Assembly: GCA_963970005.1 (NCBI GenBank)
Contig: CAXAMN010026473.1
Coordinates: 261,320 to 325,319, forward strand
From: Durusdinium trenchii
Taxonomy: Eukaryota > Sar > Dinophyceae > Suessiales > Symbiodiniaceae
Direction: 5' to 3'
Length of the DNA stretch: 64,000 nucleotides
Shown: one piece after another, positions 11,699-22,768 of the stretch
Position numbering within the stretch: the stretch's first letter is position 1
Layout of the letters: each line of letters begins with the position of its first letter
Notes under the pieces: generated by a model
What the model was told of the DNA's origin: nothing
Database searches by the model: none
Seen by the model: the letters and a program-made list of their open reading frames with translations, nothing else
Position numbers and translations under genes: made by a program

Positions 11699-11890
11699 CT
11701 TGGACGAGGTCCCCGAATGGCACATGCCTTCGCACTGATGGAACCCCATCTGGAAACTTCATTTCGATCCGTTCCTTTGACCCGTTCCAGTGTTCCCTTT
11801 CCAATTCTGGAGCAACCACGGACGCCACCCACGGTCGCGCGCAGCGCCAAGAAGCTCGGTAGTCGTACCACGCCACCTCCACACTCCACG
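11699..11890 (-). CDS. Exon 1 (most 5' seen) of the minisatellite-intron gene
   Basis: Tryptophan-rich, well-balanced sequence: SVEVAWYDYRASWRCARPWV, then PELEREHWNGSKERIEMKF and RRHVPFGDLVQ. It ends at GTCCAAG|GTAGCATACC in phase 1, which matches exon 2. The 5' limit is uncertain: the frame stays open upstream in GC-rich DNA and I see no firm start codon or acceptor. No family recognised. Confidence 0.55.
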
Positions 11891-12022
11891 CCTCGTCGCA
11901 CCGCGGCGTCCGCGAGGTCCGCCGTCCGCGACGTCGGCGAGGCGAGATGAGTCGCGTCCACGTCGGCGGAGGGAGGGAGAGGCGACTGGGAAAGACTCAC
12001 GTTCTGAAGCAGAGGGAAGCAG

Positions 12023-12140
12023 TACCCAAACACTCCATGGGACTGCCATATATGCCTACAATGCCGATCAGTTGGGGTGGTGCCAGGGGGGTCAAATGGG
12101 GCGACATATCATCTTCCAGTCCCATGGAGTGTCTGGGGTA
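12023..12140 (+). mobile_element. Palindromic element, family T3, best copy, with G-rich core
   Basis: TACCCAAACACTCCATGGGA at the left and CAGTCCCATGGAGTGTCTGG...GGTA at the right, with TA at both ends. The centre is GGGGTGGTGCCAGGGGGGTC. It preserves the full family structure: TA end, outer arm, GACTGCCATATATGCC arm, core, right arms. Non-coding. Confidence 0.75.
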
Positions 12141-12664
12141 TAGTAGCAATCGCAGGACTGTTCGCAGGCGATGTCGTGCCCAGCAATCACCGGAGTCACG
12201 GCTGAGTTCCGCCTCCCGGCTCCCAGCTGGACGGATGGAACGGCATGGACCAACGATTCCTGTAGGAGAACCAATCCCAGACGATCTAGGGATAGCAAAT
12301 ACCACCTACATTTGATGGTTATTGGTGGTGAATGTAGGCCATATTTACTGTCCCATGGATCCTCTGGGAATGCAATACTGGTGAACCAAAAGCTTCGGAG
12401 TTCGTGAACCAAGGCTGGACCTCAATGAACAAAGAGCGTGCCTGGAAAAATGGGATGCCTACTTCATAACAAGACCTCAAAATGTACATGACCAGTTTTG
12501 GGGGGGGCTCCATCCCTCAAAAGCTTTGGATTCAACATCCAGCAAATGGTAGCACATCAAGCTCCAACAAATCCTATGTGGAATCTCTCATGAACCTCAC
12601 TGAATCCATAGGGATCCATTGAGAAATGCCTCCGCCAGAAAAGAGTTTTCAAACACATGGACTA

Positions 12665-12751
12665 CCTAGCACTTCCAACGAGCCCTGTCTGGAGACCTGT
12701 TTACGTAGGGTAGGGTACTCCAGCCAGGACACCCAGACAGGATGATCCTGG
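12665..12751 (+). mobile_element. TA-flanked hairpin element, family T4, second copy
   Basis: Left end CCTAGCACTTCCAACGAGCC after TA, right end GATGATCCTGG before TA. Here CCTGTCTGG pairs with CCAGACAGG, whereas the copy at 6645 pairs CCAACGGGTG with CACCCATTGG. Confidence 0.6.
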
Positions 12752-13906
12752 TACAAATGAACTGGTCTTTACTACTCAATCGGATCAATGAATTTCTGGA
12801 CGGGCTGGAAAATCATAGCGGAGTCGTTTCCTTGTTAGCAGGCATTCTTCAATAGTAAAGCTTGATGATTCAGCTGGTGCAGTTGCTTCAATTTGCACAA
12901 GCGGAGAACCGACTAAAGCCTTAGCGCCCGTCACCAGTTGCCAATGCTAAACTGCTTCAAACAACCGTTTTGCACACAAGATCTGATGGGGCACATGCAT
13001 GAACATCCCGAAGACAAGTCCTCTAAAGCAACCAAGTCAAAGCTTCGAACTACTCCTGTTGACCACGGTTTTCGGCCGCGGGAATCTCCGCCTCATGCTC
13101 ACCACTGGGTGCTCGATAGCGTTGCAGCACTTTGGCCACCTGAGGTCAACGAGAGACACCGCTTGGTTGCACCGGTGCAAATGCCGCGCCAATGTCACTG
13201 AGGGTCCCAATTTACAAGGCCATCATCTTCAAATAGACAACTAACTCATGTGAACTCATGTGACTCATGTGCATTTCATGGCAGGTTTCTTTTACTTTGG
13301 GAAAGCCCATGCGCCACGGTCTGCTTAAGGATGACCAACAAAAAGAGATTGCGCCACGGTTCTCCATTCTCATGCACTAGCAAGATCTAGCAAGTGGATT
13401 TCTGAGCTGTACTCAAGTGTTCAACTGAGGGCTTTCCACTCAACTTAATGATATTATCCTTTCCACCTCCCATGGCGTCAATTGGAACGGTGGTCCAGCT
13501 CCCATGGCTTTGCAATAATTCCATTCACATAAGACTGACAATAACATGCCGCATTTTCTGGCATGAAGGAAAGCATCTAGGAAAGCAACTGGCCGAGTTG
13601 CATGAAATGAAAAATTGCACTGGTCACCAAAGTGTCCCACAACCAAGAGGGTAGCCCATTTAAGAACATCAAACTCTTTGATTCCACCCGTCGACGCTCC
13701 GTGAGTTCACAGCCCAACTGGTCCCTGGTCCCTCAAAACCGATCGGGATTGGTTTCGAAACCCCAGACCCCTTCCAGTCCGAATTCGGGTCCGACCCCTT
13801 GCCGTCTGGAGGTGATGGACACGCACGCCAAAAAAAAAACGTATCAAGCCTCACAATCAAGGCACGACACATCATTCTAGGCTCCCATTTGGGAGGATCC
13901 ATGTAA
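12752..13906. other. No gene recognised
   Basis: Several short open frames without splice support. The phrase TGCGCCACGGTTCTCC-like occurs twice near 13310-13365. Confidence 0.35.
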
Positions 13907-14007
13907 CCCAGAGGCTGATTGGACCCTCATAGCTAGGGTTTTGACCCTCACAGCCAGGCTTTTGAACCTCAAACATATAGGAGTTTGAGGGTCCATGAGC
14001 CTCTGGG
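13907..14007 (+). mobile_element. Hairpin element with double arms
   Basis: Outer arms CCCAGAGGCT (13907-13916) and AGCCTCTGGG (13998-14007) pair perfectly. Inner arms GGACCCTCA (13921-13929) and TGAGGGTCC (13986-13994) also pair. The loop repeats TTGACCCTCA-like and TTGAACCTCA phrases. Confidence 0.6.
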
Positions 14008-15083
14008 AAGTAAATATGACATAATGACATTCACCACCCGCCCACAAAAAACAGTCATGATAGGCGATCTGGACGCGCCACAATTGCGAATCGTATTTTA
14101 TCGTATTATTGTGAATCATGACACCCATTACACCCATGAATCAAGCAGAGTTCTGTTTCTTTGCTCGGACTGGAAAGCCACCCCGCGGTCTCTGCTCGGC
14201 GGACTCGCCTCTGGAACCGCACACCGAACGCCCCGAGTTCACCCCGAGTTCGCCCTCGGACTCGAGGACACCTCGCCGAGTTCGCCGAGGTGGTCGCTGC
14301 GGCCCAGCGCCGCTCCGCTCCAGGTCCCCGCACCCACTTCAATTGCGCTCCCGGGCGGTCGAACCTCGGGCGTCGAGGTCACGCTGACACGTCACACGTC
14401 ACGGTGGGGCGTGTTGGGCGGTGCGCCACGGTGGTACGGCGCGGTGCGGTGCAACGACACGCCTCGGTGTTTGACACGGAGAGGTTTGGGGTTCTGCTAG
14501 AGACCGGTGGGGTTCTGTGGTCTGACCGGTGGGTAAACCGGTGCATGTGCGTCATGATACGTCAGGCGATCTGTCTGATACGTCAGATGTCTTGACACTA
14601 ACGTTGGGAAGAGAAGCTCAGGGTCAGCAGGTCACTGAGAGTCAGCGACCGTGCACTGGGAAGAGCTTCCGGGGTGAGGCCAAACCACGATTGCTTCGAC
14701 CAAAACATGCAACGTCATCTCTTCCAAAAGAAACCCTTCGAGGGAGAAGAGGTATCTCCGGATAAAATGCCCTTGCCCCCAGCAACCACCGAAAAAGAAG
14801 GAACTCGAGAATTGGTACCCCACACCAGACAAAGGGAGGATGTCAAAAGAGACTTAAACCCCTAAGTGGGAATTCCAGTGCATGCATTCGAAGCGGAAAT
14901 GAATTGACTCTAAACTCAAGAACTATCAAGAACAAGTTAAGCGGCACACAACCCTTCAACAATTGAACCACCGGGAACGGTTGGTGACCGGCATGGCGGT
15001 CCTTGGTGTCTGGAGGTGGGATCTCTCTCCACTTCTTTCTTCCAAAACTACACTCGCAGTCGCGAGAAATTGAAGAATGCATA
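14008..15083. other. GC-rich stretch, open on both strands, no supported gene
   Basis: Between 14160 and 14420 all frames stay open because of GC richness. Neither strand shows a clear exon with matching splice sites. The rest has nothing I recognise. Confidence 0.35.
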
Positions 15084-15188
15084 TACCCTAGAAGTCCAAA
15101 GACTATATTTTGACCGGCTGGAGTAAAGGAAGTTTCCTTTCAGTTCCCTTAAAGACCATTCTTTTTATAGTCTTTGACTCCCAGGGTA
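15084..15188 (-). mobile_element. TA-flanked palindromic element, family T1, copy 3
   Basis: Begins TACCCTAGAAGTCCAAAGAC and ends CTTTGACTCCCAGGGTA, with TA on both sides. It is the reverse complement of the copy at 32-137 with about one base of difference, so one of them moved recently. Confidence 0.8.
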
Positions 15189-15628
15189 TATGATACACTC
15201 CCTGAAATCATCAGTGGATGGCACCACCTGTTTGGTGATCGAATTTCAGGGTCATCCGACAATCGGGGGGCAATGCCATCCACGTAATCGGATGCTTGGA
15301 CCGGGAGTGGCTTCCAAAAGGAACTCTTCCTGCCGATTGGGCGCCGTTTAACAATATCGACTTCTTCGCTTGCAGTGATTCCTCTCCAGTTCGGAAGAAG
15401 TTGCAACTATGACTATAACTCTTCGCTTCACTATCCAGCACTAACTCTTCGCCTCCCCTTCATCTGTTCAGGTGTTCCAGCCTTCGCCTCCCCCCTGGGC
15501 GTTCCGGCATGTTGGGCGCCAGAGTTGTGATGGGCTTGAACTTCTTGGCAAAGGATTCCTGCGACGTTGGAGCCAGCTCAAAGGATGGGTGTCTGGATGA
15601 CCTGGAAGTTCCAGTGATGTAAATGATG

Positions 15629-15716
15629 CCTGGATCTTCCCTAAAACATGTGTGCCTCTTTATCTACCAAAACCAGCCAACAGGCAGAAATGTTGCATAG
15701 TTGGAAGATCCAGGTA
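15629..15716 (+). mobile_element. Hairpin element, family T2, copy a
   Basis: Left arm CCTGGATCTTCC, right arm AGTTGGAAGATCCAGGTA. About 88 bp with an internal GGCAGAAATGTTGC box shared with the copies at 22769 and 56284. Confidence 0.65.
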
Positions 15717-16232
15717 TATTTGGGCCATCCCATCTTCGGCACGGTGTGCGGACCCTGTGGGCCCTGAAGACTTTTGAGGCGGCGCGACGTAGGGATTCCC
15801 ACCATCAAATGGATCTTCCCCAAGGAATTGTTCCCCCAAGGAAAGTGCCTTTACGTCCTATTAATGGCAGGCCGTAAGACGGGACGTCCGTTTGTCCATG
15901 ACTTCTTGCGGCCGTCTTTTCGGACGAGACGGACGGTAGCCTTCTCCTTTCGTCCTGACATGCAGTGTGATGTCCGCACGAACGGGAAGAATAGAGATGG
16001 TCGATACTAGGTACCAGAGAAACCCGGTGGGTATACTTCACTTGGGGGTATCCCCTCAAGCAACCAACCAACCAACCAACCAACTGTTTTACTGGCCATC
16101 TATGACTCGAAGACGGATGTAGCCAGATCAACTACGGCCGACGTCCAACGGAACTCTCGTGGTCTCATGGTCTCGCTTGTTGGGGTGCTCTCCAAGTGTT
16201 CCAATCTGGAGACGAGCTCGCTTGTTACAATG

Positions 16233-16488
16233 GGATACACTCTGGCGAACACAGCACATGCCCAGTGCATGCCAGGCAAACCCCTAGTAGTAAGGAACCA
16301 GGGATTCGTTTGGTCTATGGTGTTAGTCGAACTGGAACCACTGGTTAGTGATTTGCCTGGATGCCCTGGGAATGGATACACTCTGGCGAACACATCACAT
16401 GGAAGTGGAAAATGGATGAACGTGGCCCCCCGTGGTCTTCCGTTTTCCTCTACAACTCCATGCTGCATGTGATGTGTTCGTCAGAGTG
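16233..16488 (+). repeat. Duplicated arm plus 22-bp hairpin
   Basis: GGATACACTCTGGCGAACAC occurs at about 16233 and again at 16373. The second copy pairs with GTGTTCGTCAGAGTG at 16474-16488: 16379-16400 and 16467-16488 form a 22-bp stem with one mismatch. A further hairpin, GCATGCCAGGCAAA with TTTGCCTGGATGC, lies between them. Confidence 0.6.
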
Positions 16489-16662
16489 CATTCGATGATT
16501 GGATCAGAAATCCCATGTTCAGAACAGAATGCCCAGTTGACAGTTGACCCCATTCTCTACGGGGTGACGAACGATGACGTGAGCTGGAAGCACCAATGCA
16601 CTACGTCGCTGGAAGATGCTGGACGTGTGGCGGTTCAGGTGTCGAACATCACCCCTACGCCG

Positions 16663-16737
16663 CCTCCAGTCGTCGTTTCGGTGAACTGGGATGGGTGCCA
16701 GGGTCTAGTCATACCGAACCTGAGGTACGACTGGAGG
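16663..16737 (+). mobile_element. Core-bearing hairpin, arm type CCTCCAGTCGT
   Basis: Stem CCTCCAGTCGT (16663-16673) with ACGACTGGAGG (16727-16737). The loop is GGGATGGGTGCCAGGGTCTA then GTCATACCGAACCTGAGGT. The same loop with different arms is at 26995-27066, reversed. Confidence 0.65.
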
Positions 16738-17591
16738 TGTATATATAGATCACCAAAGTAGATATAGAAATGCTGTTCAAGACCATGGGATCGACGTGGA
16801 GATCTACGTGTCGATCGCTTCGGAGGCCACCACCTCTAACTATATAGTCGGTACGTAGCCTTTCACAGAATTGTGAGCCAGATACCCGCTATATAGCCTG
16901 CCTCCTCCGCCCCATCTCTACCGCCTTGGCGGTACAGATCCGAATAACAAGACATGCAAGGTGCTTGCACTCGAGCCTCTCTCGTCCGCCAAAAAGCAGA
17001 TTTGGGGTGGGACTCTGGCTGGTTGGTGAGGTTCTTCAAGGGGCTCGCCGGCTACTGCTAAAAGCTACGAGCGACAAGGGCGTTTACTACTAGTAGCTCG
17101 GTCAGCTCGGTCTCAAATCATTTCAGCCAGTCCATTCGCCTTGGACCGCGTGGCGGACTCCGTGCAGTCTCGGATGGGACACGTGTCACGCACAACCCGG
17201 TCTCCCCACGCAAAACCCAAGATCCCGGACCCTGCGACCGACTGTTTTGGGGGTCTCTAACTGAGTGGTGCACTGGTGGCCGACAGGAAACACCTCTTCA
17301 ATCGCTTTCCCCCCCCAAAAAAAGGACCACCTTCCAAGGCGCGGTGCCCGGCCATTGGTCGACCTCGCCCCGGAAGACCGTTTCACATCGGTCGCCTCGC
17401 CGCTCTCTTCGAAGAGGGGCAAGGATTCCACCACGTGACCCGGAACCTTGCTGGATCGTGTCCGTCCGCCGTCCGTGCGTACGTTCGATGGCCCGACGAT
17501 GGCTCGACGATGGCCCGATGGAATGGAGGCCATCGATGCTCGAACCTGTTCGGGGCCTCTGATGGTCTCTTCGGATCACCAATGCCTATAA

Positions 17592-17680
17592 GGCTCCTGG
17601 CGCACATCCCCAGGTTCGGTGGATGGGCTGGGTGCCAGGGGGAGTCTAACCACCGAACCTGAGGAGATGGGCCAGGAGCC
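17592..17680 (+). mobile_element. Core-bearing hairpin, arm type GGCTCCTGGC
   Basis: Outer stem GGCTCCTGGC (17592-17601) with GCCAGGAGCC (17671-17680). Inner stem is CAGGTTCGGTGG with CCACCGAACCTG. The loop is GGGCTGGGTGCCAGGGGGAG. It is a relative of the hairpin at 57221. Confidence 0.7.
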
Positions 17681-18860
17681 CAAGGAAATTCTCCATGGAT
17701 GTACACACGATCAACTTGGAACCCTAAGAATGGATCTTTGGAGGAGCTTCCTCCACACACCGGTGTTCAGGGTTGAACTCTTCCAGGGCCCCGCCCGGAT
17801 CGATCCGGCCCATCTGCCCCACCCCGTGATGTGCACGTGACGTCCAGTTCGAGGAGGCCATTGTGACGCAAGGAACTTGAAAATGTTGGAGAGTGTTTTT
17901 GGGGTTGCGCCAGGGGCCCCATGTTCTTGGCTTCAAGAAGAGGTCATGAAGAAGCAAGACCTCAAAACCTTGATGTACTGGTCAAGAACAAAATAGAAGT
18001 AGCATCGATGTGAATGGGAAACATATGGAAACATTGAAGGGCAACAATCTGATTCTTTTTTCCTGTATCCTGTTTTTTTCAGATTTTATTGAGGCATGGA
18101 CACTGTCTGATAGTGCCAAACATTTCTGCCTGTTCCTCTGGAAAGGGTGGACAAACAGCTTAAGAACTCGCGCTTGCTATGAGCAGCACCATGTAAATCA
18201 AAAACAAGAAGTCGAAAGAGTCAGGGCAACCAAGGGCCGGGTAGTCCAAGAACAAGTGCTGTTGAATGAGATTGAATTCCTTGGGTGGAAAGCTTAATTA
18301 ACGGACATGTTGCTTGTCTTAATTCTGGGTGATGGAATGGCTTTTGATGCGGTTCTTTTCTATAGAGGTCTTGCCATCACCTTCCAACAGGTACATGTTG
18401 CTGCAACAATACGTACTTCCATAACTTCGCTCTGGGTCCTCGCAAAAAAAAAGAAACGCTCCACCGTCCTCGAAACGAGCTCAGCGGTCACTCGAAACCC
18501 ACACGAAACTCAAAACCAACACACCAACACGCAACCCACACGGTGCCGCTCTGAAAGGTTTCTGCGCCGGTCGAGCAGCGTAGAAGTCTGGCCAGATGGC
18601 ACCCCGAGGCGCCTGGCTAACGAGTCGAACACGTTCGAACGCGACGAACGGAGCATGTCGGGCATCGCGACTCGAACGGGGCGACCCTGGCCTTACTACG
18701 TACCAAGAACGCTACACGCACGGGGTGGTTCCTGTGTCCATTCTCCGTCGCACTCCGCAGTGATCGCAGTGATCCTGGGTGTCCAGGTTGGACATCTAGT
18801 AGACGAAAGGGTAGTCCAACCTGGACACGTAGACAGCTCCTGGAATGAGTCTCCTGAAGC
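17681..18860. other. No gene recognised
   Basis: AT-rich around 17990-18450, with short open frames of low coding likelihood. GC-rich near 18560-18720 without clear splice sites. Confidence 0.35.
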
Positions 18861-18973
18861 TCCAAAACCCAGACACTTCATGTATGCCATATATGCCGCC
18901 CCATTGACCCCCCTGGCACCACCCCAACTGATCGGCATACATGGCAGTCCCATGGAGTGTCTCGGAAATTGGA
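18861..18973 (-). mobile_element. Palindromic element, family T3, copy D, next to an exon
   Basis: The minus-strand order is GACACTCCATGGGACTGCCA, then GATCAGTTGGGGTGG, core GTGCCAGGGGGGTCAATGG, then GCATATATGGCATACATG. It begins directly where a coding-like minus-strand frame ends. Confidence 0.65.
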
Positions 18974-19069
18974 ACAAAAAACGAACGAATCTCTCCAGCA
19001 TCTCTGCACCTCTTGTGATACGCTCATTAGTCGCAAAAGCCAAACCGCCGCATCTCTCCGCCACCGCAC

Positions 19070-19180
19070 CTGGGCTTCCAGAACCCTTCGGACCTCCATG
19101 AGGGTGTTCAAGGAGGGCCACCTTGACCCGACTCCGCCGACCCGACAGGGGCAACGAAGGCGCCTGCTGGTTCGATAGGT
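19070..19180 (-). CDS. Candidate exon, unknown protein
   Basis: Reads SLNTLMEVRRVLEAQ up to a GCCCAG|GTGCGG donor. The same frame stays protein-like further on (DAAVWLLRLMSVSQEVQRCW) as far as the T3 element at 18973, so the exon may be longer. The upstream limit is unclear. Family unknown. Confidence 0.35.
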
Positions 19181-19470
19181 TGTGGCTATTGATTTGGTGC
19201 ACCACTTACACTTGAAACGGTCCACGGATGGCGCCATTTGAGTGCACCAAGCATCAAAAACGGCCCATGCCATCTGCCTACATCATCTGCCATCCCAATC
19301 TCGAAGTGGTCAGCTCCTTCTGTTCCACCCTCTGCCGCTTCCCATGACCAGACCCACCAAGACCGTCACCGAAACTGCGCCAACGCCGAACCCGCGGCCT
19401 ACGCGGGTGGATGAATGAATCCGATGAATCGAAAGAAATCGAATGCCTTTGGCAGTCTTGTGATGAAACT

Positions 19471-19502
19471 GCAGAAACGTTGCACAGTTGGAAGATCCAG
19501 GT
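19471..19502 (+). mobile_element. Half copy of hairpin family T2
   Basis: Only the right half remains: GCAGAAACGTTGCACAGTTG followed by GAAGATCCAGGT. No matching left arm nearby. Confidence 0.5.
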
Positions 19503-19974
19503 TCTTCAACACCAAATCAGCGAATGATTGATTTCATAATGAAACTAAAAGGGGCCAATGGCATGGCTGATCACACTTGTCAATGTCAGTCATCGAGATC
19601 CGGTCAGTCATCGCCTGGGTTTTTGTGTGTTTAGCTATCGTGCTTGGGCGAGGAGATTGGCAGCTCACCTAATCCTCTCACACCCATCTCAAAGCAGTAT
19701 GGGAGTATGAGGCAATCTTCAAAATTGCGCATTTTTTGCTGTGCCACCGGTGATCCCCTTTGTTTTCTTCGGAACATCACGGCGAATGAATGGATTCTCC
19801 ATTGATAGAACTTCCCACCAATACGTCTACGGCCCCGTATACCCCTCTTCATCTCCCTCTGCCTCAGTCGGTCAGACTTGATGGGAGTCCCGACCCCACG
19901 GGGCTGTGGAGAAGCAGCATGTGGAAGAGGAAGTCCACCAGATCGATGCCTTGGTCACGGTTTGTCACGCGATC

Positions 19975-20130
19975 AGACGACCGCGCGAGCCGCACGGAAC
20001 GACCGGAGCTCGGCGCGCGAGGCGAGACGGCGCGAGACGCTGACGCTTCCTCGGATGGACGAGGCGCGCCTTCGGCGAGTGAAGTCGCAGAAGCCTTCGC
20101 CCTTCGCGTCGGATGGGCACCAGATCGTTG
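19975..20130 (-). CDS. Weak candidate exon
   Basis: Reads SLAEGAPRPSEEASASRAVS then SSGRSVRLARSSDR. Serine, arginine and proline rich. GC-rich DNA keeps other frames open too. It would fit downstream of the start exon at 20457-20517. Splice limits are not firm. Confidence 0.25.
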
Positions 20131-20456
20131 TGGGTGAAACACCGGATTTATTGATGCCAGCACCTTCATGTCGGGGTCACCTGGCTGGTTTCGCCCCAGC
20201 GTGCCAGTCGGTCCAGGTATGAACATGTTTAGCAAAACATCGCCCGTGCAGGTCAGCATTCATTCCATCATTCTTGCAGGTCTTCTAACCTTCTCATTCC
20301 TTCAGGAGGTGCCCCGTGCTGTCCCAGCCGCAGCTTCCAGAATAGGGATGATCGAAGGCCGCCAGCCTGGAGCCGAGCCCCCAAGAGGCCCCGTTCTTCC
20401 GAGAAGTCGAAGAAGATTGGTTGGGGATCCGGGCAACAACTTCACATAGGGTTTAC

Positions 20457-20517
20457 CTTTGGATATTTGTATCTGCTGCACTTTGAATGTGATTTCGACT
20501 TTTGTGGGACGCGGCAT
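20457..20517 (-). CDS. Candidate first exon with start codon
   Basis: Starts ATG in the context TTGCACCATGC and reads MPRPTKVEITFKVQQIQISK before a strong CAAAG|GTAAAC donor in phase 1. The basic, hydrophilic N-terminus shows no signal peptide. Downstream exons may include those suggested between 19.1 and 20.4 kb. Product unknown. Confidence 0.45.
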
Positions 20518-20836
20518 GGTGCAAAAACGGTCGAACTGTAACGTGCGCCTTTCCCGGGGATTCCAGGGGAATTAGTGTTATTCTTCCTGTGCTTTGCACT
20601 TGCTGTAGGCAAATATCTTCTCCCTGCTTCTAAACTGATCAGCTTGTGTTAATTGATGTACGAGAAACCACCCTTTCCCCAGGGTTTCACTGGTGTTCCT
20701 CATGGCAAAAGCCACTCACCAACTGGCTTGGAGGAACTTCCACTACTCTTCACTCTCCAAGTAGCCATGTAGGTATAGTACATATGCCATGGTCAAGAAC
20801 CCCGCACATGCCCAAGCTCTCACGAGACAACTTATA

Positions 20837-21090
20837 TCACTTCGAGTGGTCCTCAGCTGAGACAAGAGGCAGGGCTCCGGAGGCAAGGGCACATGAATGT
20901 ATTGCCAAACTATCCTGACAGAAGACCAGCTTGGCCTCGGCGGAGGCCTTCCCCCCCCGGCAGGCAGGGCTACGCAATACCTCAAAAAGAGTGCCGACAT
21001 GGTCTGACATGGTCTGTGCCAGGACTTTGACATCCCTCAGACTGAGCTGGGGCCCTTCAGCTGGCACTCGCTGCTTATCTGGACGAAAGG
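20837..21090 (-). CDS. Candidate exon, unknown protein
   Basis: Reads VPAEGPQLSLRDVKVLAQTM then SDHVGTLFE, where a TTTGAG|GTATTG donor could end it. The frame continues plausibly (AEAKLVFCQDSLAIHSCALA) to 20837. The acceptor is probably near 21085 (CAG before ATAAGC). No family recognised. Confidence 0.35.
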
Positions 21091-21189
21091 AGGGAGGCAA
21101 CGAGGATGAGCTGCACCTTTCATGGAATCTAAAGACCCTCAACTGCGAGATACTGGGACAAATATTGAATAAACCTAAATAAAACATCT

Positions 21190-22768
21190 ATGTTTGCTCG
21201 TCCACACGAACAGAATCATCGGCGTTGCAAAGTCAACCAGAAACAATAAAATGTGCAGCCTGGATCGACTTGGAGGAAGACTGAATCAAGTCGACTTCCT
21301 CGACTTCCTCAACGTCGTAGCGTTTCAGGTTTGGTAAGCGGCTGAGAAGCACATGGATAGCCAGTACGGTGGCGAGGCAAGGTCACCGAAGATCGCAGAA
21401 AGAGTGCGCCCGATCGCAGTGAAACGCCAAGGTGTTGAACGCCAAGGTGTTGTTGCACAGGAAGCGACGAGTGAGCAGAATTCCAGGAAGCACATGAGAG
21501 CTTCGAAGCAGCAGCCAAAGGAACCCGACCACCCTGACGCGACGTCTTTGCTTCGCGACGTACTCTCCCTGGAACTCACTTGTTTCGATCCGGGCGTTCC
21601 GGATCGTGTAGGACACACCGCACAGGTCGGCCGAAGGATTCTCACCCGGATTGGCATGGTTCTGTATATCACACGGATTAGCAGTGATGACGAACGGTCA
21701 TCGGGCCATCGGCAGCTCTGGGGATCCCTGACATCTGCTTCAACTTGGCCTCACCACAGTTCCGCCTCACGGTCCCGTGACGACGGAGAAGACGACAGGT
21801 CCGACAGGTCCGGAGATGAGAACCAGAGCAGGACTTCATGTTGCAACAGAAATCGACTTCATGTTAAAGAGGAAATTCCTGCAACACGTGGACATGGTCC
21901 AACTTAAAATAACCATTCAAATTGATTCCAAACTTCTGACTTCCAACTTGATCACACGTACATGTCCGAAAGTACGTGTAATTTATCGTATAAGATAAGT
22001 CTAGCAGATGTGAGGAGTAAAACCCAATCCGGAGGTGAACACAATCGGTGTTGGCATGTGTTGAAACTTGTGCCCCGTGAATCCCGCTGCCATCGCATTT
22101 TCTCTGATCGAGCTCGCAATCCCGTTGTGCAAATCAAACAGGTCGAGAAAAAAAGGATTCTGAACCCACCTACACAGCTTCAGTCTGATTTAATGCTCCA
22201 GGGGTGGCACATAGATGCCACCCCTTCCAGTGGCTGGGGACCCCAACCAGTTCGCTGGCACCTTCACCGTGCGCTTGTCCCCGCCATCTGCCTGGGCAAA
22301 TGACACAGTTTGTTGAGGCACTTACTTCCACAGGTCTATACGTAGTGGGTCTCCAAAAATACAACTAAACATCCCCAACCAGTCAGCTGTGAGTTCCAAG
22401 CCAACCGGTTGGCTCCAAGAAAGAATCAGGTGACCATGAAGGTAGTAGCTCAAACATGTTCAAACCACCCCCGGATAAGGCAAGGCATCTGGTGGGGCCA
22501 GTGGAAAGGCCCCACTGACATACAGATATTGAAAACAGGTCGAGAAAAAACATATGTTATATAGTAACTGCAAAACACGTTGAAATCTAACCAACACTGG
22601 TCAAAAAGTTACATTCCAATGCCCGGCTTCGCAGTTAGTTCAACAAAAACTCAGTGAATGCAAAGCATCCCAATCAACCATTTGGGTTACTGTCCGTGTC
22701 ATTAACTCGGAAGTGGAGTTCACCACCCAGTTTGTAGAGAAAAGCTCCCCAGTAACATACATAGCCAT
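21190..22768. other. No firm gene; one plus-strand open frame
   Basis: A plus-strand frame of 184 codons at 21353-21907 is open and hydrophilic, but it also has an open minus-strand counterpart and no splice support. The duplicated phrase GAACGCCAAGGTGTTG occurs at about 21427-21450. Otherwise nothing. Confidence 0.25.

Noticed and set aside
14110-14600. Long GC-rich frames on both strands
   Set aside because: Open because stop codons are rare in GC-rich DNA; composition does not favour either strand.
21353-21907. A 184-codon plus-strand frame
   Set aside because: Hydrophilic and open, but the minus strand is open too and I see no splice sites or conserved-looking motif; left as not supported.
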